NCBI GenBank assembly: GCA_047629975.1
Contig: JBLHUT010000232.1
Location: 1 to 5,598 of the forward strand
Direction: 5' to 3'
Length of the DNA: 5,598 bases
Source of the DNA: JBLHUT01 sp047629975
GTDB taxonomy: Bacteria > Pseudomonadota > Alphaproteobacteria > Rhodobacterales > Rhodobacteraceae
Position numbers and translations under genes: made by a program. Position 1 is the first letter of the stretch. The number at the start of each line of letters is the position of its first letter. Shown here piece by piece: positions 1 to 5,290 of the stretch. Under the pieces are notes generated by a model that had not been told where the DNA came from, did no database searches, and saw nothing but the letters and a program-made list of their open reading frames with translations.

Positions 1-1
1 T

Positions 2-469
2 GGCAAAGTCCGGGAGGGCACGATCGTCACAAATTGGCCAGATATCCTGCGTAGCGCGGCCACCATAGTCGCCGGTATCATGCCGCCCAGTCAGCTCTTG
101 CGAAAGTTCGCCGCCCACCCACGTCAGCATGATCTAGCTGTTGCCCTTCGTGAAACAGGACGGATCGAACGGACACTTTTTATCATCGATTGGCTGCTTG
201 ATGCCGACATGCAGTAACGTGCACAAATCGGGTTGAACAAAGGCGAGGCCCATCACGCGCTGAAAAACGCACTGCGCATAGGGCGGCAGGGAGAGATCAG
301 GTATCGTTCAGCTGAGGGCCAACATTACCGCATTGCGGGCCTGAACCTTCTTGCCACTATCATTATCTATTGGAGCACAGATCAGCTTGGTAAGGTTTTT
401 GCACACATCTTACCCCTCGGATAGACACATATCCTCATCACAGGCAAGTACAGGTGACCAAAACGGTGA
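2..469 (+). pseudogene. tnpA: Tn3-family transposase TnpA, C-terminal remnant with nonsense mutations
   Basis: This is the DDE transposase of a replicative Tn3-family transposon; only the C-terminal region lies in the window and the rest is off the left edge. One frame reads through the whole stretch with typical TnpA motifs: ALRETGRIERTLFIIDWL near 149-202, then LNKGEAHHALKNAL, GEIRYRS, and GQHYRIAGLNLLATIIIYW near 317-373. Three stops interrupt this single frame: TAA at 215-217, TAG at 422-424 and TGA at 455-457. The last two fall where the family has Trp, in PLG[W]xHIxxTGxYR[W]. Each Trp stop is one G-to-A change from TGG. After the last one the frame reads PKR and stops at 467-469, nine bases before the terminal repeat. 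The family as I remember it has about 15-20 more residues between QLGK and AHILPLG, so an in-frame deletion is also likely. No single base indel is needed. The gene is almost certainly dead. Confidence 0.9.
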
Positions 470-478
470 GATAACAAG

Positions 479-516
479 CTTAGCGTCGGAGTTAGCACCC
501 GGCCGGAGCAGACCCC
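479..516 (+). repeat. Right terminal inverted repeat of the Tn3-family element (38 bp)
   Basis: The 38 bases begin CTTAGCGT and end GACCCC. Read from the outside on the other strand they start GGGGTC and end ACGCTAAG, which is the classic Tn3-family terminal repeat layout and length. The repeat follows the natural end of tnpA by nine bases, the usual arrangement at the tnpA end of these elements. It fixes the element boundary at 516/517. The next five bases, AAAGA (517-521), are the candidate 5-bp target duplication; the partner end is outside the window. The exact subgroup is not determined. Confidence 0.88.
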
Positions 517-898
517 AAAGACAGATGAAACCGCTCTCCGTTGCAGTATTGGACGCGGGCGGGTTTCTGATTGCACTGGCGCGCGAGGACGGGGTGAGCA
601 ACCTGCGCCCCGGGATAGCCCAAGGCAAGGCCCGCGGTGCTTTCGGGATGGGATTGGGATCAGGATGGGATTGGGGTCGCGGACATCGTACAACAGGGCA
701 CAGGAACAACCCTTTTTCATTCAGGCAATGAACAGCATCGCGGGGGGCTCTCTGGTGCCGGTTCCGGGCGGCGTGCTGATCCGGCATGAGGACCGGAACA
801 TCGGGGCGCCTGGTATCACCGGCGACAGTTCCGACAACGACGAAGCCTGCGCGATTGCAGCAATCGAGGCGGCAAGGTTTCAGGCCGACGGCGGCTGA
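517..898 (+). pseudogene. GlcG/HbpS-like (DUF336) protein, 5'-truncated and frameshifted
   Basis: This is a remnant of the GlcG/HbpS family (small single-domain proteins of about 130-150 residues, some of which bind haem; many have no known role). The first frame (from the junction, first ATG 525) reads KPLSVAVLDAGGFLIAL, then REDGVSNLRP and QGKARGA. Near 646-679 the reading moves to another frame, which gives the family's second half: FFIQAMNSIAGG, LVPVPGGVLIR, ITGDSSDNDEACAIAAIEAA, stop at 896-898. A 17-bp tandem duplication explains the shift: with one copy removed the two halves join as GAFGMGLGSRTSYNRAQ. The N-terminal 30 or so residues are missing because the Tn3 terminal repeat ends directly upstream. 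It faces the ABC operon tail to tail, 38 bases apart. An internal restart at ATG 665 would give only a half domain, so function is unlikely. Confidence 0.85.
646..679 (+). repeat. 17-bp imperfect tandem duplication causing a frameshift
   Basis: Bases 646-662 (GGATGGGATTGGGATCA) are followed at once by 663-679 (GGATGGGATTGGGGTCG), with 15 of 17 bases identical. Seventeen is not a multiple of three, so the duplication moves translation from the upstream DUF336 frame to a wrong frame. The correct family sequence resumes in the frame displaced by 17 bases. The second copy continues smoothly into the conserved downstream protein (GLGSR), so it is probably the ancestral one. The two mismatches suggest the event is not brand new. 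Confidence 0.85.
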
Positions 899-936
899 CA
901 TCGCGCACAGGTTTTTCACTCAAGCTGTTAAAAAAT

Positions 937-1683
937 TTAAAGAATCTGACTTAAAAATTCCTGCGTGCGCGGGTCTTTGGCCTGTTTGAAGAACGTCTCC
1001 GGGGGGCCGTGTTCGACAATCACGCCGCGGTCTGTGAAATAGATGTGATCAGCGACCTCGCGGGCAAAGCCCATTTCGTGGGTCACCAGAATGCACGTCA
1101 TTCCGTCTTCGGCAAGATCCTTGATCGTTTGCAAGACCTCCCCGACGGTTTCGGGATCAAGGGCGGCCGTGACCTCGTCAAACAAGATCACGTCGGGGTG
1201 CATTGCGAGCGACCGCGCAATCGCCACCCGCTGCTGCTGCCCGCCCGAAAGCTCGCCTGGATAAGCGTCTTCTTTTCCCTCAAGGCGCACCTTCTTGAGC
1301 AACGCCCGCGCGTCGGCTTCGGCTTTTACCTTGTCCTGCTTTAGCACACGCACCGGCGCCATCATGACATTTTGCAGCGCGGTCTTGTGGGGAAAGAGGT
1401 TGTATTGCTGAAAGACCATGCCGACCTTTTTGCGCAATTCAAGCTTGTCGAGTTTTAGGTCATTCACCTCTCGACCCTCCACCTTGATCGAGCCTTGCTG
1501 AATATCGTTCAACGCATTTACACAACGGATCAGCGTTGATTTACCAGACCCCGAGGGGCCGATAATGCAGATAACGTCGCCTTTCATCACATCCAGCGAC
1601 ACGCCGTTCAACACCTTCAGATCGCCAAACGACTTGTGCACGTCCTTGATCGAAACCATCGGGTCGGAAGAGGTCCAGCTCAT
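937..1683 (-). CDS. Polar amino-acid ABC transporter ATP-binding protein (GlnQ/HisP type)
   Basis: This is the cytoplasmic ATPase that powers amino-acid import by dimerising under the two permeases encoded just upstream. The 248 residues are full length for the family. Visible motifs are Walker A GPSGSGKST at 42-50, a Q-loop in FQQYNLFPHKTALQNV at 91-106, signature LSGGQQQR at 145-152, Walker B VILFDE at 165-170, D-loop ALDPE at 174-178 and the switch His in VTHEMGFA at 202. The residue after the Walker B Glu is Val (FDEVTAALD) where Pro is more common, a variant that is tolerated in this family. The start ATG at 1683 lies six bases from a good Shine-Dalgarno AAGGA whose first bases belong to the stop codon of permease 2, so translation is probably coupled. 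ATG at residue 9 is a less likely alternative. It is the last gene of the operon. Substrate is not predictable from this subunit. Confidence 0.96.
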   Translation of the reverse strand: MSWTSSDPMVSIKDVHKSFGDLKVLNGVSLDVMKGDVICIIGPSGSGKSTLIRCVNALNDIQQGSIKVEGREVNDLKLDKLELRKKVGMVFQQYNLFPHKTALQNVMMAPVRVLKQDKVKAEADARALLKKVRLEGKEDAYPGELSGGQQQRVAIARSLAMHPDVILFDEVTAALDPETVGEVLQTIKDLAEDGMTCILVTHEMGFAREVADHIYFTDRGVIVEHGPPETFFKQAKDPRTQEFLSQIL

Positions 1684-1689
1684 GTCATT

Positions 1690-1695
1690 TCCTTA
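1690..1695 (-). promoter_or_regulatory. Shine-Dalgarno of the ATPase gene fused to the upstream stop codon
   Basis: On the minus strand the bases read TAAGGA. TAA is the stop of permease 2 and AAGGA is the ribosome binding site of the ATPase gene, six bases before its ATG. A terminating ribosome would sit on the next initiation site, which favours coupled expression. Confidence 0.75.
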
Positions 1696-2532
1696 GGTAA
1701 TTACAGCGAATTTCTTTTCCAAACGGACCGTCAGGCGCGCAATCGGATAGCAATAGGCAAAGAAGAGAAGAAGAACAAAGCCATAGAACGGAGCCAGCAA
1801 ATCAGGGCGTCCACCCTCGGCTGACAAAGCCCGCCCGGTAAGCGTCATGACTTCGGACACGCCAACGATCGAGGCAAGCACCGTCGCCATTGTCAGGATG
1901 GCATAAAGGTTCATCCAGGGCGGCAACATCCGTTTGACGCATTGCGGCAGAATGATCAGCCAAAGCGTTTGGCGGCGCGAATACGCAAGGCTCTCTGCGG
2001 CCTCCCATTGTCCGCTTGGCAACGACACGACCGCGCCGCGCACGATCTCTGATACGTTGGCCATCACTGGCAGTGACAAGCCGAGGATCGCCTTGAACCA
2101 GTCGGGAAACGGGATCGACAGACCGAAAATATTGATCTCGAAAGGCAGCAGGAACATCGCGAAAAACAACAACACAAGCCACGGAGCGTTGCGGAAAAAC
2201 TGGGTCACAAACCATGCCCCCCCCCGCAGTGGCCGGTTGGGAGAGATCTGCCCAAGCCCCAAAGCCGTGCCCACAAGCGTCCCGAGCGCCATCGCGCAGA
2301 CCGAAATCACAAGATTGAAGACAAAGCCCTCGAGCAGCAACGGAACCCAGTTCGCCAAAACCGCCAGCGACGACAATCGCGCGGGTTCATCCGCCGCAAA
2401 GGCCAGCGAAGAGGCGATCATGCACACAGCAACGATGGGGATCACATGCCAAAGCCTGAGCCCCTCAAAGGAGCCCGCCGGCTCAAAGCGTTTGAGCGGA
2501 AGCATTACCGGAAGATCGGTTTTATAGGTCAT
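1693..2532 (-). CDS. Amino-acid ABC transporter permease 2 (HisM/GltK-type)
   Basis: This is one of the two inner-membrane channel subunits of a HAAT-type importer. From the chosen start it has 279 residues. The frame is open to ATG 2568, but ATG 2532 overlaps the stop of permease 1 as TGATG, the usual coupled arrangement, and avoids a 37-base overlap. Hydrophobic segments lie at about 29-46, 64-93, 118-138, 147-170, 210-226 and 245-265, with a cytoplasmic charged N-terminus. Residues 47-62 look like a periplasmic linker, so the protein has one extra N-terminal segment compared with the shortest members. The EAA loop that docks with the ATPase is at about 175-197 (EAAESLAYSRRQTLWLIILP); its conserved Gly is replaced by Ala183. 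Nine consecutive G residues (minus strand) encode RGGA at 103-106 and could be slippage-prone. Confidence 0.94.
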   Translation of the reverse strand: MTYKTDLPVMLPLKRFEPAGSFEGLRLWHVIPIVAVCMIASSLAFAADEPARLSSLAVLANWVPLLLEGFVFNLVISVCAMALGTLVGTALGLGQISPNRPLRGGAWFVTQFFRNAPWLVLLFFAMFLLPFEINIFGLSIPFPDWFKAILGLSLPVMANVSEIVRGAVVSLPSGQWEAAESLAYSRRQTLWLIILPQCVKRMLPPWMNLYAILTMATVLASIVGVSEVMTLTGRALSAEGGRPDLLAPFYGFVLLLFFAYCYPIARLTVRLEKKFAVIT

Positions 2533-3275
2533 CAGCCGTACCCCGGAATTTTCATGGAACGTTCCCAACGGTTCATCCCCGCCACCAGCACTCCGACCAA
2601 CGCGAAATAGGCCAGCAGCAAAAAGATCATCATCTCGGTCACGTTCACATTGTCAGACCAGATCTGGTTTGCTTCATAAAGCATTTCGGGCACCGCGATC
2701 GCATAGGCCAGCGTAGTGGTTTTCACGAGATTGACCAGATTGTTGTTCAGTGCAGGCAAGACCACGCGAAACGCCAGCGGCAAGGTGATATCGCGGTAGA
2801 TCTGCAACCTTGTGAACCCCAGAGCCTCTGCGGCCTCGACGGTCGATTTCGGTACGGCCTCGATGCCAGATCGAAAAATCTCGACGTTGAAGGCGCCGGC
2901 AAAGAAGGACAGCGATATCGCGGCCCAGGCAAAACTGCCAAGGATCGGCGATTGCCCGCCCCAGTCGTTTTCAACTCTCGGAAGCAACGTTCCGATTGCG
3001 AAATAAAAGAAATATAGCTGCACAAGCGGAGGCGTGTTGCGAAAAAGCTGGATGTATCCGTTGACGATGCGACGGGTCCATTTGAACGAAGAGCCCTGAA
3101 GCCACGCGCCGATAACGCCGATGATGATCGAGAAAAACAGGCACACCAGTGACAACCAGATGGTTGTAAGGAAGCCGTCAAACATCCGGTTGCGGTCATA
3201 GCTGTCGTATAGAAACGGCAGATTGATGCCGGTGTTATCGTAAAGAACTCGAAACCATTCGAAGAACAAATCCAT
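2532..3275 (-). CDS. Amino-acid ABC transporter permease 1 (HisQ/GlnP-type)
   Basis: This is the first of the two membrane channel subunits; at 247 residues it has a usual length. Hydrophobic segments are visible at about 33-58, 72-97, 113-131, 166-196 and 214-234. The motif QLFRNTPPLVQLYFFYF at 76-92 is characteristic of polar amino-acid permeases. The ATPase-docking EAA loop is intact at about 146-166 (VEAAEALGFTRLQIYRDITLP without its first residue), including the conserved Gly. The ATG at 3275 has only a weak GGGG-type Shine-Dalgarno seven bases upstream. The binding-protein gene ends 59 bases upstream, across a strong hairpin. Its stop TGA overlaps the ATG of permease 2 by one base. The partner of permease 2 in one heterodimeric channel; substrate unknown. 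Confidence 0.94.
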   Translation of the reverse strand: MDLFFEWFRVLYDNTGINLPFLYDSYDRNRMFDGFLTTIWLSLVCLFFSIIIGVIGAWLQGSSFKWTRRIVNGYIQLFRNTPPLVQLYFFYFAIGTLLPRVENDWGGQSPILGSFAWAAISLSFFAGAFNVEIFRSGIEAVPKSTVEAAEALGFTRLQIYRDITLPLAFRVVLPALNNNLVNLVKTTTLAYAIAVPEMLYEANQIWSDNVNVTEMMIFLLLAYFALVGVLVAGMNRWERSMKIPGYG

Positions 3276-3298
3276 TCAAAAGCCCCATGCCAGAGACG

Positions 3299-3327
3299 GA
3301 CGGGCGGAGCTTTGCGCCCCGCCCGCC
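3299..3327 (-). promoter_or_regulatory. GC-rich intercistronic hairpin between binding-protein and permease genes
   Basis: In the minus-strand RNA, CGGGCGGGGC and GCUCCGCCCG pair as a 10-bp stem with one G-U, closed by the five-base loop GCAAA. Two further pairs (one G-U) extend it to 12. There is no U-tract after it, so it is not a simple intrinsic terminator. It sits seven bases downstream of the binding-protein stop codon. Known operons of this kind use such hairpins to protect the upstream message from 3' exonucleases and thereby make more binding protein than permease; that role here is inference. Confidence 0.7.
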
Positions 3328-3334
3328 GCAGGGT

Positions 3335-4141
3335 TTATTGGTATTTTGCGTTCATCGACTTGGCAAAGGGTGTGTTGGCCACGCCCCATTTTGTCTCCAA
3401 CTCAAGAATGCGCCCGGACTTGTGCCATCCGGTGATCATCTCTTCCATGAGTGCGGCAAAGCCTTCCTCGCCCAGCGGAACAGCAAGCCCCCAAGGCGCG
3501 TCGTCGATCGTTGGCAAAGGCATTTCATACTCGGCCCATTCCGGCTCGACTGTTTTGGCCACAATCGCGCTGTCGTCATAAACGAAGGCTGCGCAGTTGC
3601 CGCCCTTCAGTGCCGAATAAGCTTCTGCTGTGCCTTTGAAGGCAACAATCTCGGCGCCGTAAGTCTGCGAGGTTGCCTTGTTGTAAAACGCCCCCTGAAT
3701 GCCGCAAACCGGCTTGCCGCGCAGGTCTTCCCATTCCGTAAGGCCCAGACGCTTGAGCGCCAGAACATTGGTACCCGACGAGTAATAGTTCGGATCAATG
3801 ATCCGGACCACTTTGCGCCGGTCGGGGCGGTCGGTCATCGTGGCGATCATAAGGTCGATCTTGCCCTGCTCCAGAAACTGCATCCGGTTCGAGCTGACCA
3901 CGGGGACAAACTCGACCGCGACGCCAAGCTTGTCAGCAACATCGCGCGCCAGATCAGGCTCGATCCCGATGATCGCCCCCGAAGTGTCAAGATAGCCGTA
4001 GGGCTTGTAGTCGGCTTTGACACCGACAATCAGTGTGCCGCGTTCTTTGATCGTATCAAGGATATCAGCCGAGGCCGCGCCCAGACCAAGTCCGGACACA
4101 AATAACGCGGTGGCCATGCCCTTTAATGTTTTGAAACCCAT
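3335..4141 (-). CDS. Periplasmic amino-acid-binding protein (SBP family 3)
   Basis: This is the periplasmic receptor that captures the substrate for the ABC importer; at 268 residues it has a usual length. Residues 1-25 form a Sec signal peptide (Lys near the start, hydrophobic core ATALFVSGLGLG, cleavage expected after ASA). The two-lobed fold follows: GTLIVGVKADYKPYGY at 35-50, GIEPDLARDVADKLG at 59-73, DLMIATMTDRPDRRKVV at 96-112, and the second lobe at about 120-210. By alignment to HisJ in memory, Thr101, Thr103 and Arg108 match the substrate-contacting Ser70, Ser72 and Arg77, and Asp189 or Asp190 the residue that holds the amino group. Cys146 and Cys183 could form a disulfide. The Shine-Dalgarno AAGGAG (4149-4154) is seven bases from ATG, the best in the operon. 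Substrate is unresolved: the side-chain pocket is not readable by eye. Confidence 0.95.
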   Translation of the reverse strand: MGFKTLKGMATALFVSGLGLGAASADILDTIKERGTLIVGVKADYKPYGYLDTSGAIIGIEPDLARDVADKLGVAVEFVPVVSSNRMQFLEQGKIDLMIATMTDRPDRRKVVRIIDPNYYSSGTNVLALKRLGLTEWEDLRGKPVCGIQGAFYNKATSQTYGAEIVAFKGTAEAYSALKGGNCAAFVYDDSAIVAKTVEPEWAEYEMPLPTIDDAPWGLAVPLGEEGFAALMEEMITGWHKSGRILELETKWGVANTPFAKSMNAKYQ

Positions 4142-4187
4142 TTATCATCTCCTTGTTGTCACCGTTTACAGCTCAGGCGATCTTGTG

Positions 4188-4209
4188 TGCCCGCTAACCA
4201 TAGCGGACA
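4188..4209 (-). repeat. Inverted repeat (dyad) upstream of the binding-protein gene
   Basis: CCGCTA (4191-4196) and TAGCGG (4201-4206) form a perfect 6-bp dyad around a four-base centre. In the minus-strand RNA three more pairs (one G-U) extend it to nine. It lies 47 bases upstream of the binding-protein ATG. It has no U-tract, so an operator or a leader hairpin is more likely than a terminator. The binding protein for it is unknown. Confidence 0.5.
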
Positions 4210-4233
4210 GCCTAAAGGAGCGCGTCGCCCAAA

Positions 4234-4261
4234 GACAAGCAGTTTAGGTTGGGACAAGCAG
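4234..4261. repeat. Direct repeat GACAAGCAG, 19-bp period
   Basis: GACAAGCAG occurs at 4234-4242 and again at 4253-4261. The 19-base period is close to two helical turns, which would put both copies on nearly the same DNA face. The repeat lies between the regulator stop codon and the ABC operon and may be a tandem protein-binding site. The match is exact but short, so chance is possible. Confidence 0.4.
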
Positions 4262-4284
4262 ACCAGCTGTGATTTAGCCCGATA

Positions 4285-5190
4285 TCACTGCTTCATCAGC
4301 AGGTCGGCCTCTCGAATGAGCACTTCCGCCAAGGCCCGGTTGGCGGGACGCTGGGCATGGGTGTGATCCTGGATCAACGCGATCTGCCGCTCGGTTCCGG
4401 GCGCGTTCAACGGCCTGAGCGCGATATCGGTGCCCCGTCGCGCCTCAGTGACCGCATAAAGGTGGGGCAAAAGCGCGACACCGTTGCCCGTGGCCGCCAT
4501 CAACCGGATCGCATCAAGGCTCGTGCCCTCGTAGGCATCTGACACATGCGCCCCGCACCGCCCCGCCAGCACCGCCACCATGTGCGACAAACGGAACCGC
4601 GGCCCGAGGGTCAAGAACCGCCGCCCCTTCAGATCGGTCAGGTTCAGCGGCGTGGCGAGGCTTGAAATGGGGTCGTCCAATGCAACGGCCACCCACAGAC
4701 CTTCCTCGAACAATTTGATGTGCAGGCAACCGGGATGATCCTCGGGGGTGGAAATGATCATATCAAGGCTGCCGGTGCGCAATCCCTCTTCGAGGTCACG
4801 GGTGTTCTCTTCGCGGATCACAAGCCGGAATTTGGGATATTCAAGGTGCAAGGCGCGCACCACATTAGGCAAAAGATACGGCCCGATCGAAGGCAGAACC
4901 CCCAGACGAAGGCGCTCTTCGAATGTGTCGTTGCCTTTTGCCGCGGCGCGCAAATCCTCGACATCGCGCAGGATCAGGCGCGCACGGCGCAAGACATCAG
5001 CCCCCCCCAGCGTAACCTTTACCCCCGCGCGCCCCCGCTCGAACACCCGCAGCCCCAATTCGGTCTCTGCCTCGGAAATCTGTGCCGACAGCGACGGCTG
5101 GCTGACGTTCAAAAGCGAGGCCGCCAGACTGAAGCGGCCGGTGTTGGCCACTGCAACGATGTATTCAAGCTGTCGTAAGGTGGGACGCAT
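4285..5190 (-). CDS. LysR-family regulator, OxyR-like but lacking the redox cysteines
   Basis: This is a DNA-binding transcription regulator; at 301 residues it has a usual length. The N-terminal winged helix-turn-helix runs from about 3 to 62 (LRQLEYIVAVANTGRFSLAA, then VSQPSLSAQI at 29-38 as recognition helix, ELGLRVFER). The effector domain starts near 92 and resembles OxyR: LRLGVLPSIGPYLLPNV at 94-110, LTLGPRFRLSH at 193-203, EGTSLDAIRLMAATGNGVALLPHL at 221-244. Aligning with E. coli OxyR, peroxidatic Cys199 is replaced by Arg200 and Cys208 by Ala209. Only Cys155 and Cys212 remain, so classic peroxide sensing is not expected. An OxyR-pattern operator begins three bases upstream of the start codon and contains its Shine-Dalgarno (AAGG, 5198-5201), which suggests autoregulation. 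It is divergent from nhaA and upstream of the ABC operon, so either may be a target. An eight-G tract encodes LGGA at 61-64. Confidence 0.93.
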   Translation of the reverse strand: MRPTLRQLEYIVAVANTGRFSLAASLLNVSQPSLSAQISEAETELGLRVFERGRAGVKVTLGGADVLRRARLILRDVEDLRAAAKGNDTFEERLRLGVLPSIGPYLLPNVVRALHLEYPKFRLVIREENTRDLEEGLRTGSLDMIISTPEDHPGCLHIKLFEEGLWVAVALDDPISSLATPLNLTDLKGRRFLTLGPRFRLSHMVAVLAGRCGAHVSDAYEGTSLDAIRLMAATGNGVALLPHLYAVTEARRGTDIALRPLNAPGTERQIALIQDHTHAQRPANRALAEVLIREADLLMKQ

Positions 5191-5193
5191 TTC

Positions 5194-5230
5194 ATAGCCT
5201 TAAACTATCTTACAGACAGTTAATATGTAT
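5194..5230. promoter_or_regulatory. OxyR-type four-part operator between the LysR gene and nhaA
   Basis: Four tetranucleotides lie at exact seven-base intervals: ATAG (5194-5197), CTAT (5205-5208), ACAG (5216-5219), GTAT (5227-5230). The OxyR consensus as I know it is ATAG-N7-CTAT-N7-ATAG-N7-CTAT; the first pair is perfect and the second has one mismatch per block. Of the weaker T and A positions inside the outer spacers, three of four also match. The total of 37 bases is the footprint size of a LysR-type tetramer, and the first half contains a T-N11-A motif. The site overlaps the Shine-Dalgarno of the LysR gene. On the minus strand TATTAA (5220-5225) could be that gene's -10 box, which is tentative. 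Confidence 0.75.
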
Positions 5231-5283
5231 TTTCCCTTACCCGTCCGCTACCCCATATGAGCCAATGAACTTGAAATTGTAAA

Positions 5284-5290
5284 AAGGTGG
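5284..5290 (+). promoter_or_regulatory. Shine-Dalgarno deciding the nhaA TTG start
   Basis: AAGGTGG ends eight bases before TTG 5299. The alternative in-frame GTG at 5287 lies inside this ribosome binding site and has no good one of its own, so TTG is preferred. Confidence 0.6.

Larger units (their letters stand above)
1..516 (+). mobile_element. Right end of a degenerate Tn3-family transposon
   Basis: The transposase remnant and the 38-bp terminal repeat together define the right-hand end of a Tn3-family element extending beyond the left edge. The accumulated stops in tnpA show that it can no longer move on its own, but the terminal repeat looks intact and could still be mobilised by a related transposase in trans. 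No resolvase, res site or passenger gene is visible in this part. The insertion lies inside a GlcG/HbpS-like gene whose 3' part begins right after base 516. Confidence 0.85.
4142..4284. promoter_or_regulatory. Intergenic region upstream of the ABC operon
   Basis: These 143 bases separate the regulator gene from the binding-protein gene on the same strand, and should hold the operon promoter or a read-through segment. I see a dyad at 4188-4209, a 9-bp direct repeat at 4234-4261, and the ribosome binding site at 4149-4154. I could not identify a convincing -35/-10 pair or an intrinsic terminator after the regulator gene, so co-transcription with the regulator is possible. Confidence 0.5.

Noticed and set aside
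422..457. TAG and TGA as programmed recoding (readthrough, selenocysteine or UGA-as-Trp code)
   Set aside because: TGG is used normally for Trp elsewhere in the window and TGA works as a stop in the LysR and permease genes. A third, unrelated TAA breaks the same frame, so plain decay explains it.
410..919. Minus-strand open frame of 169 codons over the transposon and DUF336 remnants
   Set aside because: It runs across the transposon/target-gene junction and opposite two clear pseudogene frames. The product is Arg/Pro-rich with no family match, typical of a GC-rich shadow.
899..939. Possible bidirectional terminator between the DUF336 remnant and the ABC ATPase gene
   Set aside because: The AT-rich stretch GTTAAAAAATTTAA is present, but I found no stem longer than four or five pairs next to it, so an intrinsic terminator is not supported.
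1934..2527. Plus-strand open frame of 197 codons opposite permease 2
   Set aside because: The permease frame has membrane segments, an EAA loop and operon coupling. The opposite frame is Ser/Thr/Arg-rich without a plausible fold.
2532..2568. Upstream ATG 2568 as start of permease 2
   Set aside because: It would overlap permease 1 by 37 bases. ATG 2532 forms the common TGATG coupled stop/start, and the extra 12 residues do not look like family sequence.
3287..4105. Long plus-strand open frame of 272 codons opposite the binding-protein gene
   Set aside because: It is antisense to a clear family-3 binding protein with signal peptide and ribosome binding site. Its translation is low-complexity Arg/His-rich with no recognisable domain.
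4200..4214. ATAG at 4200 as a second OxyR-type site in front of the ABC operon
   Set aside because: The bases seven positions on read CCTA and match CTAT at only one position, so the pattern is absent.
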